Shown here in pieces: positions 17,628 through 26,020 of a stretch of 64,000 nt of DNA. The notes under the pieces were generated by a model that was not told where the DNA came from, made no database searches, and saw nothing but the letters and a program-made list of their open reading frames with translations. This DNA is from PLGF01 sp052139695 (GTDB lineage: Bacteria > Verrucomicrobiota > Verrucomicrobiia > Limisphaerales > Palsa-1400), in NCBI GenBank assembly GCA_052139695.1, contig JBKQWF010000243.1, positions 5,500 to 69,499 on the forward strand. The letters run 5' to 3'. Both the position numbers and the translations under genes were made by a program. Within the stretch, counting starts at the first letter, position 1. The number at the start of each line of letters is the position of its first letter.

Positions 17628-18317
17628 TTATCTAAATAGTTCCCCCTGCGCCGATGTCTGGCAGGGCGCAAAGGATTGCCGGTGGAGCGCGCACGCGCCC
17701 AGCGCGCCCAAGGCCGCCAGGTGACCCGGCGTTCCGTAACCCTTATGGGTCGCAAAACCATAACCCGGATAGACCCCGTCCAATTCGACCATCAGCCGGT
17801 CGCGGCTCACCTTGGCGAGAATGCTCGCGGCGGCGATGGAATAACTCAAGGCGTCGCCCGAGACTATCGCGGTTTGCGGCAGTTGCATGGAGTGGACGGG
17901 CAAGCCATCGACCAGCACATGTTCCGGCGGCGGCTGCAACTTTGCCAGGGCCATGTTCATGGCGCGATGCGACGCCCGCAAAATGTTGATTTGGTCAATG
18001 AGGGGTGCGTCCACTTGCGCGATGCCGAACTGGATTTCCGGCCTTGAAGTCAGTTCCGCGAAAAGCATTTCGCGCGTGGCGGGAGCGAGCGCTTTGGAAT
18101 CGTTCACTCGGCGTAAGGCTTTGGGCAATCCCTGCCGTATCCATTCCGCGGGAAAAACAACCGCCGCCGCGAAAACCGGTCCCGCCAGCGGGCCGCGCCC
18201 CGCCTCATCGACGCCCGCGATTCTCGACACCCCCTTTTCGAGCAACTCCATTTCGTATCGGAGGCGTCTGGAAATCTTCTTCGCCACGGCATTCCGACTT
18301 TGAACCAAAAACGGCAT
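17628..18317 (-). CDS. rnhB: Ribonuclease HII
   Basis: A 229-residue RNase HII that cuts the RNA strand of RNA-DNA hybrids and removes misincorporated ribonucleotides. The active site is visible: AGVDEAGRGPLAGPV (Asp-Glu, about residues 36-50), NDSKAL, and VDGLPV for the third Asp. The SYSIAAASILAKVSRDR and YGFATHKGYGTPGH blocks complete the signature. The ATG at 18317 is chosen over an in-frame TTG three codons upstream. The 30-residue N-terminal extension is basic. It forms an operon with yraN. Confidence 0.96.
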   Translation of the reverse strand: MPFLVQSRNAVAKKISRRLRYEMELLEKGVSRIAGVDEAGRGPLAGPVFAAAVVFPAEWIRQGLPKALRRVNDSKALAPATREMLFAELTSRPEIQFGIAQVDAPLIDQINILRASHRAMNMALAKLQPPPEHVLVDGLPVHSMQLPQTAIVSGDALSYSIAAASILAKVSRDRLMVELDGVYPGYGFATHKGYGTPGHLAALGALGACALHRQSFAPCQTSAQGELFR

Positions 18318-18388
18318 CCCGCGCAAATGAAATCATTGGCAATTACCGAGGGTTTGCACGCCAACGGAACTGATGGGAGATTCACCTG

Positions 18389-18634
18389 ATGAAACCTGAT
18401 TCGATTCTGGAAGAGTTGTCGGCAGTCAAGGACAAATTGGCTCGCGAGGCCGGATATGATGTTGATCGCTTTGTTCAAGACCTGCGGCAGTGGGAAAAGG
18501 CGCATCCGCAGACCGGTCGCGTTATTCGCAATGCTCAGGAGTTGCGCCAGTTCGCGGCGGAGGAAGAGCGCAAGCGGGCGCCGGCAGCAACATCAACTCT
18601 GGCTCTGAATGAAGCCCCGCCGCGGCAGGATTAA
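18389..18634 (+). CDS. Small conserved hypothetical protein, antitoxin-like
   Basis: An 81-residue soluble protein: ILEELSAVKDKLAREAGYDVDRFVQDLRQWE followed by an acidic, Ala-rich tail. This pattern (LEE-xx-VKDxLAREAGYD) recurs in short orphan proteins of many bacteria, often near toxin genes, but no function is established. GGGAG lies about 9 nt before the ATG. It is divergent from rnhB. No partner toxin is recognised next to it. Confidence 0.65.
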   Translation: MKPDSILEELSAVKDKLAREAGYDVDRFVQDLRQWEKAHPQTGRVIRNAQELRQFAAEEERKRAPAATSTLALNEAPPRQD

Positions 18635-18665
18635 TGCCGCGCAGGGATTGTGTTTCCACTGCCCT

Positions 18666-18788
18666 CTACCGCTTCTGGTGGCCTTTATCTACCGGGAATT
18701 CTTCGTGCGTCTCGACCAACCGCCCTGCGTCATCATAAATCTCCTGCCAGAACCGAAGCGTGGTTTCCTGCCGATCCACTTCCTTCAA
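18666..18788 (-). CDS. Possible 40-residue ORF directly downstream of the metallophosphoesterase
   Basis: In the same frame as the metallophosphoesterase and shortly after its stop, a reading frame continues from a TTG at 18788 to a TAG at 18666-18668. It contains FWQEIYDDAGRLVETHEEFP, which has the charge pattern of a real small protein rather than random sequence. A start codon and ribosome binding site are not convincing (TTG; GTG also possible). It may be a genuine small gene or the tail of a lost one. Confidence 0.35.
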   Translation of the reverse strand: MKEVDRQETTLRFWQEIYDDAGRLVETHEEFPVDKGHQKR

Positions 18789-18809
18789 ATAGCGCCGTGC
18801 GCCACCGTC

Positions 18810-20705
18810 TTACTCGACGGCGCGGTAGAATTTGGCGCCGCCCTGAGCCGTTGTCGAGTATTGGTTATTGGTCGTACCTGGAACCGCCGTCCACGGTCCG
18901 CCGAGGGTATCAGCGGATTGTAATGTGCCCATGAAGTTGAGCGTTACGTCGCTCCCCGCGAGATCGAAAGACACCAGATGCCCGAGCGGTCCGCCGTAGC
19001 CGGCAATCTTCGCTTGCATGACCGGGGTCAAGAGCTTGACCAACTCCGCATTATACGTGTGCGAATAAGAGTTGGTGAGTTCGATGCTGCCGAAGACCCG
19101 CGCCGTGCCGATGGCATAACCGCGCGACTTGCCCTCAGGCGTGTTGGTCTGCACCACCGGGTCCACGTCGGTCGTCACGATGGAAACGGAATTGTCAGTG
19201 TTGCGTAGGATCTCCCAGGTGCGGAACTGCTGGGGAAAGTCCCGCAGCGACGGGGTCTCGACCTCCCAAAAACCGTTTTCCGGATGGGCCGGGTCAGACG
19301 ACGGCTGCGGTGTCACCGTATTGATATGGCGATGGCTCGCCATCAGCAGGATGAGATTGGGATATTGCTGGAGCGTGGCGATCAAGTTTGTGTCGCCCAT
19401 GGAGGAATAGCCCAATCTGGCGTTGCCATCGAATTGTGGAGAGTTGTGGTTCGTGTCATTGACGTTGTTCTGCGGATTGATTGGGATATGCATCGCCAGG
19501 ATCATCAGTTGGTTGGAATACTGGCCCTCCTGAAGTTCGTTGGTGAGCCAGGCATAACGGGCGGCATCGATCACGCCGCCGCTACAGTATAACGGTCCGT
19601 TCAAAGGATTGGGGATATTGGTTTTGGCCATATCGTCGAACACGATCACCTTGAGCGGCAGATTCGTCAGAGGTTCGAATGAATAGCAGGCCGAATTGCT
19701 GTCGATGTTGCCCTGGCTAAAGCCGTGACCCACCGGGGCGGAGACGGTGTTGAAGAACTCGCTCATATAGTTCGTCGTCGAAGAGGAGTCGGTCGTCAGA
19801 GCGCGGCGGTTCGGGTCGGCGACGACGGTTGGGGGCGTGGCAAAGTTGGTGGCGTATCCTCCCTTAATCACAGTGCCGTAAGGTGTGGTCCCATCAATCA
19901 CGCCGACATACTCGCCCACGCTCTCGGTGGCATTGACGGAAAAAAGCACGGGACTCATGTCGAGGACGTTTGAGCCGACCATAGCCGCCCGGGTTTTGTC
20001 GGTCGGATATTGGCCGCCCATCCAGAACTGATCGTGGTTTCCGATGACCTCATACCAGGGAATGGCGGGGTTGAGGCCGGCGGCTTGAAACGGTTCCTGA
20101 TAGTCGATGTTGGTCGCGCCCAAATGGGCGCCGGAGCTGGGCGTGATATACTGTCCGTCCATCACGTCGATAAACCAGCGCAAGGCGTTATACTGATTGC
20201 ACGAGGCCGCGTCCCCGAGATTGAGGCCGAAATCGAACGGTGTCAGGCGATGCAAGGCGTTGATGGTTTTGACGGCGGCGTTGAGGACCTGGGTCGTCGA
20301 GAAAAGGACCGGCGAGTAGCACGGGATGTAGATCGGGAGATTCGCCTGGCCATTCGTCGCCGTCCAACCGAACTCGCAAGCCGCCGCCGGAGATTCTTTA
20401 TCGGTGATATGGGCGTCGCTGATGGAGAAGTAAGACAAAAGGCGCGCGGCATGGGTTGGTCCGGTGGAACGGGCCGGCATGAGATCGAGCCTCACTCCCT
20501 GGTTCGTGCCGGGCCCCCATTGCCAGGCGCTGTAGCCATAGACCGCGTATAAGGGGACGTTCGACGGGTTGATCACCGGCGTGCCTGGGGGGATGTCGAG
20601 CGGTAGGATGGTTTGCTGCCGGGTTGTCAACGGGGCGGCGTTCGCGGAAATCGATAGCCAGAGCGGCATCGTCGCGCTGATAATTTGGATAATGTTCAAT
20701 TTCAT
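18810..20705 (-). CDS. Secreted calcineurin-like metallophosphoesterase
   Basis: A 631-residue exported protein with a signal peptide (MKLNIIQIISATMPLWLSISANA). Metallophosphoesterase motifs are SISDAHITD (about 92), NLGDAASCNQ (about 158), VIGNHDQFW (about 215), LAMHIP (about 405) and MASHRHINT (about 448). It fits the family of long calcineurin-like phosphoesterases annotated as TIGR03768, whose substrate is undefined. The last 40 residues (LQSADTLGGPWTAVPGTTNN to KFYRAVE) are a short C-terminal module common on secreted proteins of this lineage. A 41-bp dispersed repeat begins 5 bases before its ATG. Confidence 0.87.
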   Translation of the reverse strand: MKLNIIQIISATMPLWLSISANAAPLTTRQQTILPLDIPPGTPVINPSNVPLYAVYGYSAWQWGPGTNQGVRLDLMPARSTGPTHAARLLSYFSISDAHITDKESPAAACEFGWTATNGQANLPIYIPCYSPVLFSTTQVLNAAVKTINALHRLTPFDFGLNLGDAASCNQYNALRWFIDVMDGQYITPSSGAHLGATNIDYQEPFQAAGLNPAIPWYEVIGNHDQFWMGGQYPTDKTRAAMVGSNVLDMSPVLFSVNATESVGEYVGVIDGTTPYGTVIKGGYATNFATPPTVVADPNRRALTTDSSSTTNYMSEFFNTVSAPVGHGFSQGNIDSNSACYSFEPLTNLPLKVIVFDDMAKTNIPNPLNGPLYCSGGVIDAARYAWLTNELQEGQYSNQLMILAMHIPINPQNNVNDTNHNSPQFDGNARLGYSSMGDTNLIATLQQYPNLILLMASHRHINTVTPQPSSDPAHPENGFWEVETPSLRDFPQQFRTWEILRNTDNSVSIVTTDVDPVVQTNTPEGKSRGYAIGTARVFGSIELTNSYSHTYNAELVKLLTPVMQAKIAGYGGPLGHLVSFDLAGSDVTLNFMGTLQSADTLGGPWTAVPGTTNNQYSTTAQGGAKFYRAVE

Positions 20706-20709
20706 GATT

Positions 20710-20750
20710 CCTTATGATAATCCGGCCGCGCGGTTTCATCACGAACAAAA
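20710..20750. repeat. 41-bp dispersed repeat, copy A
   Basis: The 41 bases from CCTTATGAT to ACGAACAAAA match 24873-24913 with a single mismatch. On the minus strand both copies read VMKPRGR(M/I)IIR if translated, but no gene is implied. Copy A sits between the divergent metallophosphoesterase and pilin genes. Confidence 0.8.
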
Positions 20751-20920
20751 CAGTTGATTGCGCCGTGACGAGAATCTCCGGGATCTTGTCCTGGGCGTGT
20801 TCCTTTTGCTCGTGACAAAAAATGCAAAGCTTCTGCCAAAAAATGTAATTGGGCTTCCTGCTCTTTCTGCCGATTCCCTTTTTGTGTCGAACAATCGGCT
20901 AAAATTCACGCGCAAAAATC

Positions 20921-21601
20921 GTGATGAACCTAAAACGAATGTTTGAGTGGATTGTTGGTCGAGAAGCAGAAACCACAGGTCAACCTGGCGGTTTTGCTGG
21001 AATTGGCCGCTTTGGTGCAACAAACCCGCCCCCCCGGGCTGTGGTGGACTCCGTTTCATGCAATCGTGGATCGGGACAACCCGAGGTTGAAGTCCGCCGC
21101 CCGAGAGGGATTTCGGCATTCTCATTGGTGGAGGCCATGGTTGCTTTGGGGCTATTGGGCATCTTCATGATCGTTTGCCTCTCCGCCATCATTACCAACC
21201 AGGTCTGCGACAGAAAAGCAAAGGAACAGGCGATCGCGATGAACTTTCTGACCAAATACGTCGAGAACATCAAGGCGCTGCCTTTCACCTCGGTGGCTCC
21301 GGGATTGCCCATCAACTCCATTTATAATGGCGCGGGTGGCGCGCCCCTCATTGCCATCCCCACAAACTCTTCCCCGGTTGCCCTTAACACACCCGCCTTC
21401 CAAACCTTTTACCCCGACTTGCTCTGGGTGAGCAATCTCAGTCCGACGATGCGGGTGAGTTTGACGCAAAACAGTGTCGCGGGAACCTTGCACGATATCG
21501 AGGTCAACGTCAAAGTGGATTGGAACGCGGACCTGGGCCGGGGCGGACAGTTGGAAGTTCAGGTTGATTTCCTGCGCACGGTAGATGTGCCCACGTTATG
21601 A
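20921..21601 (+). CDS. Prepilin-type protein (PilV/PulG-like), first gene of pilin operon
   Basis: A 226-residue protein with a type IV prepilin N-terminal signature SAFSLVEAMVALGLLGIFM near residue 65. The hydrophobic helix and the Glu at +5 are present, but the residue before the predicted cleavage site is Ala rather than Gly. The leader before the motif is unusually long (about 65 residues) and Pro/Gly-rich; the start is GTG at 20921, with ATG at 20924 or a GTG much nearer the motif as alternatives. The globular part has the Asn/Ser/Thr-rich composition of minor pseudopilins. Its stop overlaps the next start by four bases (ATGA). Confidence 0.82.
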   Translation: MMNLKRMFEWIVGREAETTGQPGGFAGIGRFGATNPPPRAVVDSVSCNRGSGQPEVEVRRPRGISAFSLVEAMVALGLLGIFMIVCLSAIITNQVCDRKAKEQAIAMNFLTKYVENIKALPFTSVAPGLPINSIYNGAGGAPLIAIPTNSSPVALNTPAFQTFYPDLLWVSNLSPTMRVSLTQNSVAGTLHDIEVNVKVDWNADLGRGGQLEVQVDFLRTVDVPTL

Positions 21602-22212
21602 AGCCGGCCTCCACCGCCATCGCGGAGGGCCTGTCACGGCGAGCCTTCACCCTGGTGGAATTGCTGGTTGCCATCACGGTGGGCTTGGGTCTGTCGGGCA
21701 CGGTTGTTTTGCAGCTCGTCCAATCCGCCACGGAGCAAAGGAATGGACTTGCCGATACGACGGTCGAGCAGGCCGCCTACGCGTTGGAGGCTAACATCAC
21801 CGCTTGCCTGCGCAGCATGAGCGCCAACCAAGGGCTCACCCCCAATTATGCCAGCGGCCTTTTGGATACAAATGGAAACCTCTTGGGATACCAAACCGTC
21901 TTCTTTTTTTATCCCAGCAATGGCACGTACATTACGGCCAGCATTTGTTATGACGCTTCTTCCGGACAAGTGCTCTACACTTCCAACACTTTAGCTTCTT
22001 CGAGCGAGACGCTCTGGATGACCAATAGCCCGGCCGTTGCGCTGACCGAGCTTTACTTCTCCACGTCCTTTAATCTGGATGGCTCGCAGAATAATTCACT
22101 CGTGAACGTGGTCTTCCAAATGAATGACAATGGCTTTTCGCAGCAGAGCCCGATGAATAATCCGACCAGCATCATGCGCAACTTCTCCGTGCAAATGCGG
22201 AATGATAATTAA
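21598..22212 (+). CDS. Prepilin-type protein (PilW/PulJ-like)
   Basis: A 204-residue minor pilin with a canonical N-terminal methylation motif RRAFTLVELLVAITVGLGL at about residues 14-32, though again with Ala rather than Gly before the Phe. The remainder is a Ser/Thr/Asn-rich globular domain. It overlaps the previous gene by ATGA and the next gene by 11 bases, so the genes are translationally coupled. Minor pilins of this kind prime assembly of a type IV pilus or type II secretion pseudopilus. Confidence 0.86.
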   Translation: MKPASTAIAEGLSRRAFTLVELLVAITVGLGLSGTVVLQLVQSATEQRNGLADTTVEQAAYALEANITACLRSMSANQGLTPNYASGLLDTNGNLLGYQTVFFFYPSNGTYITASICYDASSGQVLYTSNTLASSSETLWMTNSPAVALTELYFSTSFNLDGSQNNSLVNVVFQMNDNGFSQQSPMNNPTSIMRNFSVQMRNDN

Positions 22213-23944
22213 ACTCAAAAACACCCTAATGAACTTCGCCGCAGCCAAACGCAGCCGACGAGAGAAAGGCTCCACTCTTTTGGCCGTCGTCGTCATTGGC
22301 CTTCTCATCTGCATGACCGCCGCCTCCTGTCTCGTCCTGAGCAACAGTGCCCTCAATGGCACCTACGGGCGCGTGGATTGGGAGAAGGCGTTCTACGTCG
22401 CTGAAAATGCGGTGGTTTGGGGGGCTCAAACCTCCTTCGACACGGCACCGGCCGTCGGTTCCAGCAACTATTACTCGACCGCCGCGGGGACTTTGCCCAT
22501 CGGTTCCCTCATCGCGTCGGCCAATGGAGACGCCACCTTCAAAGGCGCGTGGGTGCAGATTGTCCAACCGACCAATACCGCCAACAATATTCTGGTCATC
22601 ACGGCCTCCGCCTGTGTCAATAACAAGGTGCGCACGATTCAGGCCCGGGTCACCCTTCGCCCGGTCAGCCAGGTGTTCGACTATGAGTATTTTCTCAACA
22701 ATTGGGGTTGGTGGTGGGGCAGCACCATCACCGGCAACGGCGGCCAGCGCGCCAACTGGGATTTTGATTTTCGGGACGGCCCGACCGTCAACGGCGCCAT
22801 TTACGCCGCCGATCAAGTCGATGAGAATGAAGTCCCCATCCAGAATTATGCCACGCCGCCTTTTGCCGGGCTGGCTGGAGCGAATGAAACCAACCTCGTC
22901 CACCAAGGGGCGCCGCGAGTGGCGATGCCGAACCTGCTCAATTTTAGCAACTACATCGACACGGCCATGGCCAATACCAGCACCAATGGGCTTTGGATCG
23001 GCTCCACCCAGCTTGTGGCCGGCGTTTTGTCGAACCTTTATATCCCCAGCCCCGGGGGAAACGACGGAAATGTGACGCCCCAAACCGGGCTGTATGTCGT
23101 GGGCACTTCCAACTTGCCCATCGTCATTAAAGGCACGGTGGTCATACCCGGTGACCTTGTCATCCAGGGAATCGTCACCGGACAAGGCACCCTCTATGTC
23201 GGCGGGAATCTTTACATTGCCAGCAATATCATCTATGCCCATGGCCCAGACTTCAGCGTCCTTCCCGAAACGGAAGCCCCCGGCCAGCGCGACGCTTGGG
23301 TGACGCAAAGCATGACCAATGACTTGATCGCTTATGCCGTCAGGGGTTCCATTTTGGCCGGGGACGTCACCGACTCGGATTGGATCAACTATTGTTACGA
23401 TTATCCCGGCAGCGGCTTGTCTCATGTGGGCGATGAATCGCACCTCGGACGGGACGGCATCGCCAACACCCCTGATGACAACATTCCCTTTCTGCACCCC
23501 GACGGCACAATGAGCACGTGGTACGACGCCGACGGGGATGGGTTGGTCGAGGGCAATTATAATTATGATACCGACATCAACATGACGAGCACTCGGGCCT
23601 CGTACATTCTTGGTTACCCCAAGGCCAATGGCAGCCCGGTCCCCTATAACCAGGTCGCGACGGACAACATGGGCACGCTCCAGGGCATCTTTTATACGGA
23701 CCATGCGGCGGCGATGCGATTGGACCAAGGTAACGCCGTCTTTAACGGAGTCATTGTGTCACGCAATGAACAGATCATATTTCAGAGCTATCTGAATTTA
23801 ATTTATGATTCGCGGGTCAACAGCCGCTATAACAACAATCCCAACCAGTTCATCAATCTGGGCCTGCCCTGGGGCAAGCCCCTGCAGGTCAATAGTTTTA
23901 CTGAACTGCCTCCCAACGCAACCGGCCTATCCCCCATCTTATGA
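22202..23944 (+). CDS. PilX-like pilus assembly protein
   Basis: A 580-residue protein with a short basic leader and a pilin-like hydrophobic helix (GSTLLAVVVIGLLICMTAAS, about 23-42), followed by AFYVAENAVVWGAQ, a PilX-type feature of the residues just after the membrane helix. The large remainder has beta-rich repeats (LVIQGIVTGQGTLYVGGNLYI), suggesting a beta-helix with imperfect repeats, as in other PilX_N proteins of this lineage. Two Asp-rich segments (DADGDGLVEGN near 440) could bind calcium. The ATG at 22202 lies inside the previous gene; an ATG at 22229 is also possible. It shares ATGA with the next gene. Confidence 0.8.
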   Translation: MIIKLKNTLMNFAAAKRSRREKGSTLLAVVVIGLLICMTAASCLVLSNSALNGTYGRVDWEKAFYVAENAVVWGAQTSFDTAPAVGSSNYYSTAAGTLPIGSLIASANGDATFKGAWVQIVQPTNTANNILVITASACVNNKVRTIQARVTLRPVSQVFDYEYFLNNWGWWWGSTITGNGGQRANWDFDFRDGPTVNGAIYAADQVDENEVPIQNYATPPFAGLAGANETNLVHQGAPRVAMPNLLNFSNYIDTAMANTSTNGLWIGSTQLVAGVLSNLYIPSPGGNDGNVTPQTGLYVVGTSNLPIVIKGTVVIPGDLVIQGIVTGQGTLYVGGNLYIASNIIYAHGPDFSVLPETEAPGQRDAWVTQSMTNDLIAYAVRGSILAGDVTDSDWINYCYDYPGSGLSHVGDESHLGRDGIANTPDDNIPFLHPDGTMSTWYDADGDGLVEGNYNYDTDINMTSTRASYILGYPKANGSPVPYNQVATDNMGTLQGIFYTDHAAAMRLDQGNAVFNGVIVSRNEQIIFQSYLNLIYDSRVNSRYNNNPNQFINLGLPWGKPLQVNSFTELPPNATGLSPIL

Positions 23945-24756
23945 AATACCGCGACGACCGGCACCGGTTGCTAGGAATGGCTGCCATCCTTGTGACGTTG
24001 TCCATCTCAATCCCCGTCAGCGCGGCCATATCGAAAGGGGGAAACTATACGAACGCTGTCGCCGCGGAACAGCAGCGCCTTCTTCTGTTCGATGAGGCGG
24101 AACGGTCCCATCAAAAGCAGTTGCAAGTGGGACGAGACCGTTACGAGCAGAAACAAACCAACCGGGCCAGGGTCATCGCGGCCATGGCCTCGGAACTTCA
24201 GGCCAGGCAACAAGTGGTCGTCATTCATCCGGCGGCGGCGGAGACCCGTGCCGATGCAGATCAACCGCTCGTGCCGGTTCAGCCTTCGCTGGCGCTGGCA
24301 GTGCTGGCCATCGCTTTGATTGGCTTTGGATATTATCGAAACCGCCAGCGCGCCCGCAATGTTCAGCGGCCAGCGCCGCCACCCCTCCCCGAGCTTCCGC
24401 CCCAAGTAGCCGAGCTTTCCATGGAGGACGAAATCTTCTATTGCAAAGCCTCAGGCGCCAATGGCTGCGGCCGGTACTCGCCAGAAGGGTTCTTGGTGAT
24501 CAAAGGTTCCATTGGCCGTAAAAGGACCGCGCCATTCAACGCCACTGAAACATCGCGGAGCGAGCTGCTGGACGGAGGCGTGGTGCGCGAGGAAGGGGAG
24601 AAAGTTATCTTTGAACAGGATCACTTGTTTCCCTCGCCGGGGGGGGCCGCAACGGCCCTCCTTGGCAGAACGGCGAATGGTTGGATTGAATGGAAAACCG
24701 CGGATGGCAAAACGCTCGACATGGTGCAACGGCTGGAGCGGAAACCCCTGCAATGA
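23941..24756 (+). CDS. Membrane protein with C-terminal DUF4357 domain, last gene of pilin operon
   Basis: A 271-residue protein. A signal-anchor or signal peptide occupies about 10-30, an Ala/Gln/Glu-rich helix follows, and a transmembrane helix lies at about 120-137. After a Pro-rich linker, residues about 180-265 match the DUF4357 pattern: GFLVIKGSIGRK, SELLDGGVVREEGEKVIFEQDHLF, then SPGGAATALLGRTANGWIEWK. DUF4357 usually occurs in cytoplasmic hypothetical proteins and GIY-YIG or restriction-associated proteins. Its presence on a membrane-anchored protein in a pilin operon is unusual. The start overlaps the previous stop (ATGA), so co-expression is firm while function is unknown. Confidence 0.78.
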   Translation: MKYRDDRHRLLGMAAILVTLSISIPVSAAISKGGNYTNAVAAEQQRLLLFDEAERSHQKQLQVGRDRYEQKQTNRARVIAAMASELQARQQVVVIHPAAAETRADADQPLVPVQPSLALAVLAIALIGFGYYRNRQRARNVQRPAPPPLPELPPQVAELSMEDEIFYCKASGANGCGRYSPEGFLVIKGSIGRKRTAPFNATETSRSELLDGGVVREEGEKVIFEQDHLFPSPGGAATALLGRTANGWIEWKTADGKTLDMVQRLERKPLQ

Positions 24757-24803
24757 AGTCGAGAGTTGGCGCCTATAATAGTGTGTTGCGACCGCAGCGT
24801 AAA

Positions 24804-24818
24804 CCGGGGACGCCCCGG
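24804..24818 (+). terminator. Hairpin after the pilin operon
   Basis: CCGGGG (24804-24809) pairs with CCCCGG (24813-24818) around a three-base loop, 48 bases after the last pilin-operon stop. It is followed by a pyrimidine-rich stretch (CTCTCTTT). Plausible as a weak terminator. Confidence 0.35.
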
Positions 24819-24832
24819 GGAACGCTCTCTTT

Positions 24833-24855
24833 GGTCCGATTGCTGAAACGCTTCG
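24833..24855. repeat. 23-bp direct repeat, left copy flanking the acyl cassette
   Basis: GGTCCGAT-T-GCT-G-AAACGCTTCG. The same 23-mer with two substitutions occurs at 29918-29940, after the last gene of the ACP to deacetylase cassette, in the same orientation. A plus-strand copy therefore lies on each side of the roughly 5-kb gene block. Confidence 0.65.
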
Positions 24856-24872
24856 ACGGCATCCTCGATTCT

Positions 24873-24913
24873 CCTTATGATCATCCGGCCGCGCGGTTTC
24901 ATCACGAACAAAA
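24873..24913. repeat. 41-bp dispersed repeat, copy B
   Basis: Matches 20710-20750 in 40 of 41 positions, same orientation. It lies in the 253-base gap between the pilin operon and the ACP gene. This gap holds no gene, only the two repeats and a hairpin. Confidence 0.8.
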
Positions 24914-25009
24914 GAACTTGCAAAAACCGGGAATTGGGGCAAAACCACACAGAGCTTTGGCAGCGGGCCCGTATCTCGAGCAAGGTTTGTCCGCAACCGG
25001 TGGTTAACT

Positions 25010-25243
25010 ATGAAAATCGAAGAGTTTTTGGGTGCATTGGAAGAGTCCTGGGAAGTGCCGCCTGGCACACTCAAACCCGAGGCTTCGCTCGACTCGCTGG
25101 GTTGCTGGGACTCCATGGCGGCTCTCGTATTCATGTCTCTGGCCGACCAAAAACTGGAGGTTGCAATCTCCGGTTCGGATGTGCAGAAGTGCCAGACGGT
25201 TCAAGATCTGATTGCCCTGCTGGGGAATCGGATTACGGGCTGA
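25010..25243 (+). CDS. Acyl carrier protein
   Basis: A 77-residue acyl carrier protein. The phosphopantetheine attachment serine is in GCWDSMAALVFM (Ser near residue 35), in the usual place before helix II, although the motif is WDSM rather than the DSL of AcpP. That difference and the low overall acidity suggest a dedicated carrier for a specialised pathway rather than the housekeeping AcpP. GGTGG lies 8 nt before the ATG. The next gene, an SDR reductase, starts 5 bases after the stop. Confidence 0.88.
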   Translation: MKIEEFLGALEESWEVPPGTLKPEASLDSLGCWDSMAALVFMSLADQKLEVAISGSDVQKCQTVQDLIALLGNRITG

Positions 25244-25248
25244 TGTAG

Positions 25249-26010
25249 ATGATGATTAATCCTCTCGATTTGTCGGGCGCCATCATCATGGTTACCGGCG
25301 CATCCGCGGGGATTGGCAAAACCACCGCGCAAATCCTCAGTCAACTCGGGGCCAGGATTATCCTGGTAAGCCGGAAGGCTGAAACTCTGAACGAAACGCT
25401 TAAAACCCTGGCCGGGGATGGCCATCTGGTTGCTCCATTTGACTTCGACAACGCCGGCGCGATTGAGGCCTGGTTTAAGGACACGGTGCCTCAGGTCGGG
25501 CCGTTGAATGGCTTGGTGCATTGCGCCGGCGCTCAGGTTCTTCGCCCTTTGAAATTAACCAGTGTCGCGGAAACGGAGCTCTTACTGCGTTGCAATGTGG
25601 TTTCCGGTTTGGCTTTGGCAAAGGCCTTTCGCCAAAAAGGCTTTCATGCCCCGCGGGCAAGCCTGGTTTATGTTTCCTCGGTAATGGGCTTGGTGGGAGC
25701 ACCCGGCAGAACCTCCTACTGTGCTTCCAAGGGTGCGGTGCATGGCATGGTGAAGGCCCTCGCTTTGGAATTGGCCGCGGACGACATCCGGTGCAACTGC
25801 GTGGCGCCTGGTTTTGTCCGCACCGGCGTGTTGGAAAGCGTGGCCATCACCTTGGGCCCGGAAGCCTTTGCCGCCTTGCAGAAAAAGCATCCCCTCGGCT
25901 TCGGCGAGCCGGAGGATGTGGCCCACGCCATCGCGTTCCTCCTTGCCCGGACTTCCCGCTGGATTACGGGGACTGCATTAGTGGTTGACGGGGGCTACAC
26001 CGCGCTTTAA
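25249..26010 (+). CDS. SDR family oxidoreductase (FabG-like)
   Basis: A 253-residue short-chain dehydrogenase/reductase. The Rossmann motif is TGASAGIGKTTA (about 17-28), the NAG-like motif appears as HCAGAQ, and the catalytic set is SSVMG (Ser) with YCASK (Tyr-x-x-x-Lys, about 158-162). The C-terminal ITGTALVVDGGYT is classic for FabG. With the adjacent ACP and KAS III it most likely reduces a 3-oxoacyl-ACP with NADPH. It is tightly spaced between them. Confidence 0.92.
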   Translation: MMINPLDLSGAIIMVTGASAGIGKTTAQILSQLGARIILVSRKAETLNETLKTLAGDGHLVAPFDFDNAGAIEAWFKDTVPQVGPLNGLVHCAGAQVLRPLKLTSVAETELLLRCNVVSGLALAKAFRQKGFHAPRASLVYVSSVMGLVGAPGRTSYCASKGAVHGMVKALALELAADDIRCNCVAPGFVRTGVLESVAITLGPEAFAALQKKHPLGFGEPEDVAHAIAFLLARTSRWITGTALVVDGGYTAL

Positions 26011-26020
26011 CGATGAACAC

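Noticed and set aside
22226..23728. 500-residue minus-strand frame opposite the PilX-like gene
   Set aside because: Val/Gly/His/Arg-rich shadow of the pilus gene; no signal, fold or motif.
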